5,140 nucleotides of DNA, taken from the NCBI GenBank assembly GCA_013152135.1, contig JAADGX010000091.1, positions 1-5,140 on the forward strand, read 5' to 3'. Every line of letters begins with the position of its first letter. Position 1 is the stretch's first letter. The notes under the pieces are model-generated. The model did no database searches, was not told the origin of the DNA, and saw nothing but the letters and a program-made list of their open reading frames with translations. The position numbers and the translations under genes are program-made. The DNA comes from Chlorobiota bacterium (GTDB taxonomy: Bacteria > Bacteroidota > Ignavibacteria > SZUA-365 > JAADGX01). Below, one piece after another: positions 1 through 5,140 of this stretch.

Positions 1-388
1 CTTTCTTGCTCAGGATACCCGCGCGCGCGAACACGCCGGGCATGGGATAATCGAGGTTATCATACAGTCTGAACATCGCTCCGAGCTGGCCGTAACCGAA
101 GCCGGTGCGGATCTTGAATTGATTCACGTCCCACGCGAACATTCCCGCGCCCAGTGAAGCATGGAGCGCCAGCGAGTTGGTAAGATAGTATTCGCCGTAC
201 ACGGAGCCGATTGGGCGAACAAGGTAATCGTAGAGGTGGATGGTGTAATCGTTACCGAGGATATTGCCACCCAGGTCCACTCCAACGAGGTAATTGAGTT
301 CCTGGGCCCGGGCGCCTGTGGAAAACACGAAGCACAACAGCAGAAGATTGATTGCCCTCCCCCGAAACAAAATGAACCGATGATTCAT
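1..388 (-). CDS. Secreted, probably outer-membrane beta-barrel protein, N-terminal part (truncated by window edge)
   Basis: The open frame starts at ATG 388 and runs without a stop off the left edge, giving 129 codons. I translated it by hand. The N-terminus is a classic Sec signal peptide: basic residues R4, R9 and R11, a hydrophobic core at about residues 13-22 (INLLLLCFVF), and a likely signal peptidase I site after ARA (residue 28), before QE. The mature part is rich in Gly, Tyr and Phe and has alternating stretches such as YGEYYL, ASLGAGMF, TGFGYGQLGAMFRLYDN and GVFARAGIL. This pattern is typical of outer-membrane beta-barrel strands and periplasmic turns. The start is supported by GAGG 8 nt upstream. 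It is separated from nadA, on the same strand, by 238 nt, so it probably has its own promoter. The family is not identified. The barrel assignment is inferred from composition and strand pattern; the signal peptide is seen directly. Confidence 0.75.
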   Translation of the reverse strand, partial: MNHRFILFRGRAINLLLLCFVFSTGARAQELNYLVGVDLGGNILGNDYTIHLYDYLVRPIGSVYGEYYLTNSLALHASLGAGMFAWDVNQFKIRTGFGYGQLGAMFRLYDNLDYPMPGVFARAGILSKK

Positions 389-396
389 GGTCAATA

Positions 397-400
397 CCTC
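397..400 (-). promoter_or_regulatory. Ribosome binding site of the secreted-protein gene
   Basis: On the minus strand GAGG lies 8 nt before the ATG at 388. It fixes this start and supports the signal-peptide reading frame over the overlapping open frames in this stretch. Confidence 0.6.
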
Positions 401-593
401 GATGTTCAGGGATGCGATACGCTGATTCGATTCCTAATAGTATCACAGAAAGATATTGGTTTTTTATATACGAGCAAAGAACAATCGTTCGCTATTCGCT
501 TGCATGAATTCAGTAACAAAGCTGAAAAAGCATGGAAAAATATTCCGGGAGCAAGATGAAAAGAAAGCTTCGAGAAATTTGACAAGGAAGTAT

Positions 594-609
594 TCCCACA
601 GGCATGGGA
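594..609 (-). terminator. Weak hairpin just downstream of nadA, possible transcript end
   Basis: TCCCA (594-598) and TGGGA (605-609) form a 5-bp inverted repeat with a 6-nt loop, 18 nt past the nadA stop codon. On the minus-strand transcript it is followed by a U- and C-containing stretch rather than a clean U tract. It is a poor intrinsic terminator at best, listed because it is the only hairpin I saw after the operon. Confidence 0.2.
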
Positions 610-626
610 TTGAAAAGGAAATGAAG

Positions 627-1658
627 TTACCCGGTAAACGGCAGTTGGATTTCCTCGAGGAGTGTGTGGATATCCGTCGAGGAATCCGAGGTGAGGTCGA
701 GCATGCGCTGGAGCGGTGCGAGGGCGCGCAGGCGAAGGGATTCATCCATGGTGATTTCTGGTTTGCGGTCGCGCATGCAGAGGTAGAGTTTCTCGCGCGT
801 GTTGAGCTTCATGTACGGGCATTCGTTACAGGCACAGGCGGAATCCGGTGGAGCCGGGATGAAAAGCTTGTCCGGAGAGGCCTTTTCCATCTGGTGGATG
901 ATGCCGGGTTCGGTGGCCACGATGAAGGCCGGACTGGGATCGGTCTGCGTGAATTTCAGCAGGGCGCTGGTCGAGCCGATGAAATCGGCCTGGTTGAGAA
1001 CCACTTCCTCGCATTCGGGGTGGGCGATGAGTTTCGCTTCCGGATGCTCGTTGCGCAGGGCGAAAATCTTGCGTTCGCTGAACTGCTCGTGCACGAGACA
1101 GGTCCCCTGCCATAAGAGCATGTTTTTTCGCCCGGTGACACGTTGCAAGTACCGCCCGAGGTTGCGGTCCGGGGCGAAGAGCACGGGAATATCCTCCGGC
1201 AGTTCGCGCAGGATGCGTTCCGCCGAGCTGGACGTGACGATGATGTCGCTGAGAGCCTTGACCTCCGCCGTGCAGTTGATGTACGTCAGGCTCAGGTGGT
1301 CCGGGTGCTGGAGACGGTATTGCCGGAACAAGTCAGCCGGAGCGCTGTCGGCGAGAGAGCAACCCGCCTCGAGATCGGGAAGAAGCACGGTCTTGTCGGG
1401 GCTGAGGATTTTCGCCGTCTCGGCCATGAAGTGAACGCCTGCGAAGACGATAACGTCCGCGTCCGTCTGCGCCGCCTTGCGTGACAGCTCGAGGCTGTCC
1501 CCGATGAAGTCGGCGAGGTCCTGGATTTCCGATTCCTGGTAGTAGTGCGCCAGGATGACGGCGTTCAGTTCTTTCTTCAGGCGGAGTATTTCCTCGTTCA
1601 GCTCTTCGGGAAGGAGGTCGACTTCGCCAGTGGTCGCTATCGTCTCGCTTTGATCCAT
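627..1658 (-). CDS. nadA: Quinolinate synthase NadA
   Basis: NadA is a cytoplasmic [4Fe-4S] enzyme that condenses iminoaspartate with dihydroxyacetone phosphate to give quinolinate in de novo NAD synthesis. The 343-aa product has a normal length and all family signatures: LAHYYQ (36-41), [15 protein letters not shown] (73-87), [12 protein letters not shown] (93-104), [10 protein letters not shown] (126-135), APDRNLGRY (162-170), [11 protein letters not shown] (183-193), HPECE (213-217), GSTSALLKF (228-236), ATEPGI (248-253) and [13 protein letters not shown] (275-287). By family comparison the three cluster ligands are C100, C187 and C280. C275 and C277 are the extra cysteines of the C-terminal motif. 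The ATG at 1658 lies 13 nt after the glmS stop with only a weak upstream CGGA, so translation probably depends on readthrough from glmS. It is the last gene of the HD-glmS-nadA unit. The partner genes nadB and nadC are not in this window. Confidence 0.97.
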   Translation of the reverse strand: MDQSETIATTGEVDLLPEELNEEILRLKKELNAVILAHYYQESEIQDLADFIGDSLELSRKAAQTDADVIVFAGVHFMAETAKILSPDKTVLLPDLEAGCSLADSAPADLFRQYRLQHPDHLSLTYINCTAEVKALSDIIVTSSSAERILRELPEDIPVLFAPDRNLGRYLQRVTGRKNMLLWQGTCLVHEQFSERKIFALRNEHPEAKLIAHPECEEVVLNQADFIGSTSALLKFTQTDPSPAFIVATEPGIIHQMEKASPDKLFIPAPPDSACACNECPYMKLNTREKLYLCMRDRKPEITMDESLRLRALAPLQRMLDLTSDSSTDIHTLLEEIQLPFTG

Positions 1659-1671
1659 GGCTGTGTGTCCG

Positions 1672-3507
1672 TCACTCGACCGTTACGCTCTTGGCCAGGT
1701 TTCTCGGCTGGTCCACGTTGCACCCTCTCTTGACCGCGATGTAGTACGCCAGGAGTTGCAGGGGGATGATGGAGAGGATGGGGGAGAGGAAATCCATGGT
1801 GCGCGGGATGTTGATGCACGTCTCGGCCAGCTCGTGGATGATGGGATCCTGGTGGTTGCAGACGGCGATGACGCGTCCCTTGCGGGCGAGGACTTCCTGG
1901 ATGTTGCTGACCACCTTTTCGTGGATGCCGTTTTGTGGCGCGATGACGACCACCGGCATGTTTTTGTCGATGAGAGCGATGGGCCCATGCTTCATCTCCG
2001 CGGCGGGATAGCCCTCGGCGTGGATGTACGAGATTTCCTTGAGCTTGAGGGCGCCCTCGAGCGCGACGGGGAACTGGTACGTGCGACCGAGGTACAGCGC
2101 GTTGTCACAATCCTTGAACTCATCGGCTATGCGTTCGATCTCGTCGGCGAGCTGGAGGATTTCCTGCACCTTGTCCGGCAAAGCCAGCATTTCCTTGACG
2201 ACCTTCTCTCCGTCCTCCCTGGAAAGGAATCCCCGGTTCCGGGCCAGCATGAGCGTGATAAGGCTCAGCACCACCAGTTGCGACGTGAAAGCCTTCGTGG
2301 ACGCCACGCCGATCTCCGGTCCGGCGTGGATGAACACGCCGGCGTGTGTCTCCCGTGCGATCGTGCTTCCCACCACGTTGCAGATGCCGATGACGGTTGC
2401 GCCGCGGTTCTTGGCCTCCCGCAGGGCGGCCAGGGTGTCGGCGGTCTCACCGCTCTGGCTGATGGCGATGATAACGTCGTTCTCGGTAATGATGGGATTG
2501 CGGTACCTGAATTCCGAGGCGTATTCCACTTCCACCGGGATGCGGGCGTAATGCTCCAGCATGTACTCGCCCACCAGGCCCGCGTGCCAGGAAGTGCCGC
2601 AGGCGGTGATGATGATCCGGTTGGCGTTGTTGAGAATGTGCACGACTTCGCGCAGGCCGCCCAGGCGCGCGGAACCCTTGTCCGGCAACAGGCGGCCACG
2701 CATGGAATCGAGAATCGTCTGGGGCTGGTTGAAGATTTCCTTCAGCATGAAATGATCGTACCCGCCCTTCTCGATCTGTTCGAGGTCGAACGTAATCTGC
2801 TCTACCTGCCGTGTGACCGGCTCGTTGGCGATCGTCTTGATTTCGTACCCGCCCCTGGTGATGATGGCGATTTCCCCTTCGTCGAGGTACACCACCTGCC
2901 GCGTGTGTCCCACGATGGCGGAGGCGTCGGACGCCACGAAGTACTCGTCGTCGCCTACGCCGATGACCAGCGGGCTTCCCAGCCTGGCTGCGACCAGCAT
3001 GTCCGGTTGCTCCTTGTTTATCACGACCAGGCCGTAGGTTCCGTCCACCTCGCTCAACGCCAGTTGCACCGCCTTGACGAAGTCGTGCGTGATTTCCATG
3101 AACGCGGAGATGAGCTGCACCAGCGACTCGGTGTCGGTCTCCGACTGGAACCGGTACCCCTGGGCTTCCAGTTTTTTCCGAATGACGGAGTAGTTGTCGA
3201 TAATTCCGTTATGGATGAGGGCCAGGGACGCGGTCTGGTCAAGATGGGGATGGGCGTTGACGTCGTTCGGCTCGCCGTGCGTGGCCCAGCGCGTGTGACC
3301 GATGCCGATGCTGCTGTCCAGGTTGTTCAGCGCGACGAGGTTCTCCAGGTCCACGACTTTTCCCGCCCGTTTGATTACCTTGATCTTCGAGTCCTTCAAC
3401 ACGGCGATGCCGGCCGAGTCGTACCCGCGGTATTCCAGCCGTTTCAACCCGTTGATCAGGATGGGGACGGCTGATTGTTTTCCGATGTATCCAACTATAC
3501 CACACAT
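1672..3507 (-). CDS. glmS: Glutamine--fructose-6-phosphate aminotransferase (isomerizing), GlmS
   Basis: GlmS converts fructose-6-phosphate and glutamine to glucosamine-6-phosphate, the entry step to UDP-GlcNAc for peptidoglycan and LPS. The 611-aa product is full length (E. coli has 609 residues). The N-terminal class II amidotransferase domain (about 1-240) starts MCGIVG, where Cys2 becomes the nucleophile after Met removal. It also has YRGYDSAG (26-33), HTRWATHG (71-78), HNGIIDNY (99-106) and D125. The linker [13 protein letters not shown] follows at about 246-258. Two SIS sugar-isomerase domains come next, with CGTSWHAG (303-310), SQSGETADT (350-358) and STKAF (403-407). The catalytic stretch has K488, E491 and H507 in GALKLKEIS and MKHGP. 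The C-terminus LAKSVTVE is canonical and includes the conserved Lys (K606). The start is fixed by the required Cys2. The upstream ribosome site is weak and the gap to the HD gene is 29 nt. No glmS ribozyme can fit in that gap. Confidence 0.98.
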   Translation of the reverse strand: MCGIVGYIGKQSAVPILINGLKRLEYRGYDSAGIAVLKDSKIKVIKRAGKVVDLENLVALNNLDSSIGIGHTRWATHGEPNDVNAHPHLDQTASLALIHNGIIDNYSVIRKKLEAQGYRFQSETDTESLVQLISAFMEITHDFVKAVQLALSEVDGTYGLVVINKEQPDMLVAARLGSPLVIGVGDDEYFVASDASAIVGHTRQVVYLDEGEIAIITRGGYEIKTIANEPVTRQVEQITFDLEQIEKGGYDHFMLKEIFNQPQTILDSMRGRLLPDKGSARLGGLREVVHILNNANRIIITACGTSWHAGLVGEYMLEHYARIPVEVEYASEFRYRNPIITENDVIIAISQSGETADTLAALREAKNRGATVIGICNVVGSTIARETHAGVFIHAGPEIGVASTKAFTSQLVVLSLITLMLARNRGFLSREDGEKVVKEMLALPDKVQEILQLADEIERIADEFKDCDNALYLGRTYQFPVALEGALKLKEISYIHAEGYPAAEMKHGPIALIDKNMPVVVIAPQNGIHEKVVSNIQEVLARKGRVIAVCNHQDPIIHELAETCINIPRTMDFLSPILSIIPLQLLAYYIAVKRGCNVDQPRNLAKSVTVE

Positions 3508-3536
3508 GAGCTTTTCAATGTATTCCTGATTTGGTG

Positions 3537-4127
3537 TTACAATCCCAGGGCGTCGCTGACGCCTTGCATGGCCGCGATGCAGGTCGCGATATGCTCGTCA
3601 AGCGGCACGCCAAGTTCCTCCGCTCCCCGCACGATGTCTTCCCTGCGTACCGCGCGCGCGAACGCCTTGTCCTTCATTTTCTTTTTCACCGACTTCACCT
3701 TGACATCCGCGATTTGGCGGCTGGGGCGTACGAGAGCGACTGCGGTGATGAAGCCACAGAGTTCGTCGCAGGCGTAGAGCGTTTTTTCCATGCGACTCTC
3801 CCTCGTGACGCCGGAATGATCGGCGTGTGACAGCACGGCGCGTCGTACGTGTTCGGGATAGCCCCTCTCTGCGAGGATGGCGGCGCCCGCCATCGGGTGT
3901 TCCTCCGACGTGGGGTGCTTTTCGTAGTCGAAATCGTGGATCAGACCGACGATTCCCCACAGTTCCTCGTCCTCGCCGAACTTCCGCGCGTATTCCCGCA
4001 TGGCCGCTTCCACGGCATAGGCGTGCTTGCGCAGGCTCTCGGAAGCGGTGTATTCATGAAGCAATGCCAGGGCGTCGTCGCGAGTTTTCATTCCAAAAAA
4101 CTTACCGATTCGGGTGACAAGATACAA
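3537..4127 (-). CDS. HD-superfamily hydrolase (predicted metal-dependent phosphohydrolase)
   Basis: The product has 196 residues with the HD-domain metal ligands visible: H35 in LRKHAYAVEAAM, the doublet H64-D65 in LIHDFDYEKHP, further His at 77 and 101, and D121 in YACDELCGFITAVALVRP. The C-terminal stretch IADVKVKSVKKKMKDKAFA and the ending MQGVSDALGL resemble the stand-alone HD hydrolases of the COG2316 type, recognised from memory of the family. The substrate is unknown; HD proteins commonly cleave phosphate esters or nucleotides. There is no signal peptide or membrane segment, so it is cytoplasmic. The chosen start is TTG at 4127 because GGGAGG sits 9 nt upstream. The alternative ATG at 4091 (MKTRDDAL) matches where family members usually begin but lacks a good ribosome site. 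Choosing it would remove 12 residues and no motif. It is the first gene of the operon with glmS and nadA. Confidence 0.9.
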   Translation of the reverse strand: MYLVTRIGKFFGMKTRDDALALLHEYTASESLRKHAYAVEAAMREYARKFGEDEELWGIVGLIHDFDYEKHPTSEEHPMAGAAILAERGYPEHVRRAVLSHADHSGVTRESRMEKTLYACDELCGFITAVALVRPSRQIADVKVKSVKKKMKDKAFARAVRREDIVRGAEELGVPLDEHIATCIAAMQGVSDALGL

Positions 4128-4136
4128 GGATGAATT

Positions 4137-4142
4137 CCTCCC
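4137..4142 (-). promoter_or_regulatory. Strong Shine-Dalgarno favouring a TTG start for the HD gene
   Basis: On the minus strand GGGAGG lies 9 nt before the TTG at 4127 and 45 nt before the next in-frame ATG at 4091. That ATG has only GGTAAG and an abutting GGA upstream. The strong site argues for the TTG start, against the family's usual N-terminus. Confidence 0.55.
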
Positions 4143-4251
4143 ACATCATACGAGGAACCGTGGTTACAGAGGTTTGTCTTCGTGTTCCATCGCCCGGCGC
4201 GTCTTTGGCCGTTCGGGAGATTTTCTTATTCTGTGTACTGGAATTATGAGA

Positions 4252-4256
4252 AAGGA
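4252..4256 (+). promoter_or_regulatory. Ribosome binding site of the ferredoxin gene
   Basis: AAGGA lies 6 nt before the ATG at 4263. It fixes the start there and rules out the longer open frame from GTG 4182, whose extra 27 residues do not belong to the ferredoxin fold. Confidence 0.65.
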
Positions 4257-4262
4257 ACTTCC

Positions 4263-4469
4263 ATGCTTTTGATTGAGATCAAGCCCAACATGTGCGACTT
4301 CTGCGGATGTTGCGTGGGCGTATGCCCCGAGGATGCCATCGAACTGGAGGAGGCGCATATCGAGATTATCGAATCACGCTGCACGAACTGCGCGAAGTGC
4401 GTGTGGTCGTGCCCGTTCGACGTCCTGGTGTTCAATAAACCCCCGCGAAAAGAGCGCGCCGCGGCATGA
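4263..4469 (+). CDS. Small 2x[4Fe-4S] ferredoxin
   Basis: This 68-aa protein is a bacterial-type dicluster ferredoxin, a soluble low-potential electron carrier. The first cluster motif is C11-x2-C14-x2-C17-x3-C21-P and the second is C40-x2-C43-x2-C46-x3-C50-P. The stretch between them, including EDAIELEE, is the usual pseudo-twofold repeat. C16 is an additional cysteine inside the first motif (CGCC). The tail after residue 58 is short and basic, with KPPRKER. The start at ATG 4263 is chosen for its good ribosome site and because the family begins just before the first motif. Its stop overlaps the start of the next gene by four bases (ATGA), so the two are translationally coupled. It is therefore probably the dedicated electron donor of the following flavoprotein. 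That partnership is inferred; the ferredoxin fold is clear from the sequence. Confidence 0.95.
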   Translation: MLLIEIKPNMCDFCGCCVGVCPEDAIELEEAHIEIIESRCTNCAKCVWSCPFDVLVFNKPPRKERAAA

Positions 4470-5140
4470 AAGACAAGTACGACGTCATCGTGGTTGGAGC
4501 CGGACCGGCCGGCTCGATCACGGCGATGTACGCGGCCCGCGGCGGCTGCAGTGTCCTGTTGATGGAAAAGGATCGCGACATCGGGATGCCGGTGCGTTGC
4601 GGCGAGGCCGTGGGCAAGGACGGCTTTAATGACGTCATCGAAATCCGTCCGGAGTGGATTGCCGCCACCATCAACCGGTTTCGCCTCGTCGCTCCCGACG
4701 GCACCGTCGTGGAACCCGACATCGGGGGAACGGGGTACGTGCTGGAACGCCGCGTGTTCGACTACGACCTGGCCATGGCCGCGGTCGAGGCGGGTGCGGA
4801 CGTGGTGACCAAGGCGTACGTGAACGGCCTCTGGAAGGAATCCGTGAACGGACGGGAACGCATTGTCGGTGTTACCTACACCTGGAAAGGAATCCCCCGT
4901 AAAGTGCGGTGTGCCGTTGTCGTGGGCGCGGACGGGGTGGAATCCCGCGTGGGGAAATGGGCGGGGATCGACACCACCACGGATTTCCGCGACATGGAAT
5001 GCTGCGCCCAGATGACGCTTGCCGGCGTTCACATGGAGGAAGACGCCTGCGAGTTTCATTTCGGCTCGCGGTGGGCTCCGCAGGGTTACCTGTGGATGTT
5101 TCCAAAGCGGCATGGCATGGTGAACGTCGGGGTGGGCATC
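4466..5140 (+). CDS. Geranylgeranyl-reductase-family FAD-dependent oxidoreductase, N-terminal part (truncated by window edge)
   Basis: The frame opens at ATG 4466 and stays open to the window end, giving 225 residues of a family usually near 400. The N-terminus has the FAD Rossmann motif VVGAGPAGS (9-17) with the acidic residue E34 ending the second strand (LLMEK). PVRCGEAV (42-49) is the cysteine motif typical of geranylgeranyl reductases. The second dinucleotide-fold signature is VVGADGVESRVGKWAGI (152-168). The motif Y208-x-W210-x-F212-P213-x8-G222-x-G224 matches the YxWxFP-x7-8-GxG substrate-cavity signature described for archaeal enzymes. Members reduce isoprenoid double bonds in archaeal lipids, chlorophyll phytyl chains or menaquinone tails. 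I cannot tell which applies here. It lacks its own good ribosome site and depends on coupling to the ferredoxin stop. No transmembrane segment is evident in the visible part, though members usually act at the membrane surface. Confidence 0.92.
   Translation, partial: MKDKYDVIVVGAGPAGSITAMYAARGGCSVLLMEKDRDIGMPVRCGEAVGKDGFNDVIEIRPEWIAATINRFRLVAPDGTVVEPDIGGTGYVLERRVFDYDLAMAAVEAGADVVTKAYVNGLWKESVNGRERIVGVTYTWKGIPRKVRCAVVVGADGVESRVGKWAGIDTTTDFRDMECCAQMTLAGVHMEEDACEFHFGSRWAPQGYLWMFPKRHGMVNVGVGI

Larger units (their letters stand above)
389..626. other. AT-richer intergenic region between nadA and the secreted-protein gene
   Basis: This 238-nt gap is clearly richer in A and T than the flanking genes, especially at about 440-590. 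I see no convincing gene on either strand. It should hold the end of the nadA transcript and the promoter of the minus-strand gene at 388. A weak candidate promoter on the minus strand is TTGCTC (about 471-476) with TATCTT 16 nt further downstream (about 449-454), each matching 4 of 6 consensus bases. Another is the extended -10-like TGTGATACT at about 430-438. Neither is strong enough to call. Confidence 0.5.
4128..4262. promoter_or_regulatory. Divergent intergenic region with promoters for the HD-glmS-nadA operon and the ferredoxin-reductase pair
   Basis: The gap between the two oppositely transcribed units must hold both promoters unless transcription enters from outside. For the plus strand the best candidate is TTGGCC (4205-4210), 16 nt, then TATTCT (4227-4232), each matching 4 of 6 sigma-70 bases, which gives a short leader before 4263. 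For the minus strand TATGAT (complement of 4145-4150) matches 5 of 6 bases of a -10 box, but it has no good -35 and would put the start of transcription very close to the GGGAGG site. I saw no clear operator palindrome or riboswitch. Confidence 0.35.

Noticed and set aside
161..559. 132-codon plus-strand frame at the left end
   Set aside because: It is antisense to the signal-peptide-bearing minus-strand gene, whose start, ribosome site and envelope-protein pattern are all coherent.
456..1115. 219-codon plus-strand frame covering the intergenic gap and the 3' part of nadA
   Set aside because: Most of it is antisense to conserved nadA. It has no ribosome site of note and no family resemblance.
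1657..3474. 605-codon open frame on the plus strand opposite glmS
   Set aside because: It lies entirely antisense to an unmistakable full-length glmS. Its protein is rich in D, H, V and R without domain motifs, as expected when strong third-position GC bias removes stops from the opposite strand.
3508..3536. Possible glmS ribozyme or riboswitch upstream of glmS
   Set aside because: Only 29 nt separate glmS from the preceding gene, far too short for the ribozyme, and no such fold is seen.
4182..4262. N-terminal extension of the ferredoxin from GTG 4182
   Set aside because: The extension is not ferredoxin-like, and a good AAGGA site sits 6 nt before ATG 4263, inside the extended frame.
4244..5113. 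289-codon minus-strand open frame opposite the ferredoxin and reductase genes
   Set aside because: The plus strand carries two clear protein families with cofactor motifs and good start signals. The antisense product has no recognisable domain.

Overview
The window looks like ordinary chromosomal DNA from a bacterium with GC-rich coding sequence, probably Gram-negative. The basis is a signal-peptide-bearing, probably outer-membrane protein at the left edge, together with bacterial-type glmS and nadA. The phylum cannot be fixed from the sequence alone. No mobile element, CRISPR array, rRNA or tRNA is visible.

Layout. Positions 1-388 (minus) hold the N-terminal part of a secreted protein that is probably an outer-membrane beta-barrel; it runs off the left edge. 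Positions 389-626 are an AT-richer intergenic gap. Positions 627-4127 hold three tightly packed minus-strand genes, transcribed in the order HD-superfamily hydrolase (3537-4127), glmS (1672-3507), nadA (627-1658). The gaps are 29 and 13 nt, so they are almost certainly one operon. A 135-nt divergent intergenic region (4128-4262) separates this operon from a plus-strand pair. That pair is a small 2x[4Fe-4S] ferredoxin (4263-4469) and a geranylgeranyl-reductase-family flavoprotein (4466 to beyond the right edge), which overlap by 4 nt (ATGA).

How the genes work together. GlmS makes glucosamine-6-phosphate, the first committed precursor of peptidoglycan and LPS amino sugars. NadA is the Fe-S quinolinate synthase of de novo NAD synthesis; no nadB or nadC is in the window. 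The HD protein is a predicted phosphohydrolase of unknown substrate. On the other strand, the ferredoxin and the GGR-family protein form a plausible electron donor and isoprenoid-reductase pair. A similar pairing is known from archaeal membrane-lipid saturation. In a bacterium the likely targets are a quinone tail, polyprenyl lipid or other isoprenoid, which the window cannot decide. This pair is the most interesting item; the rest is well-known housekeeping.
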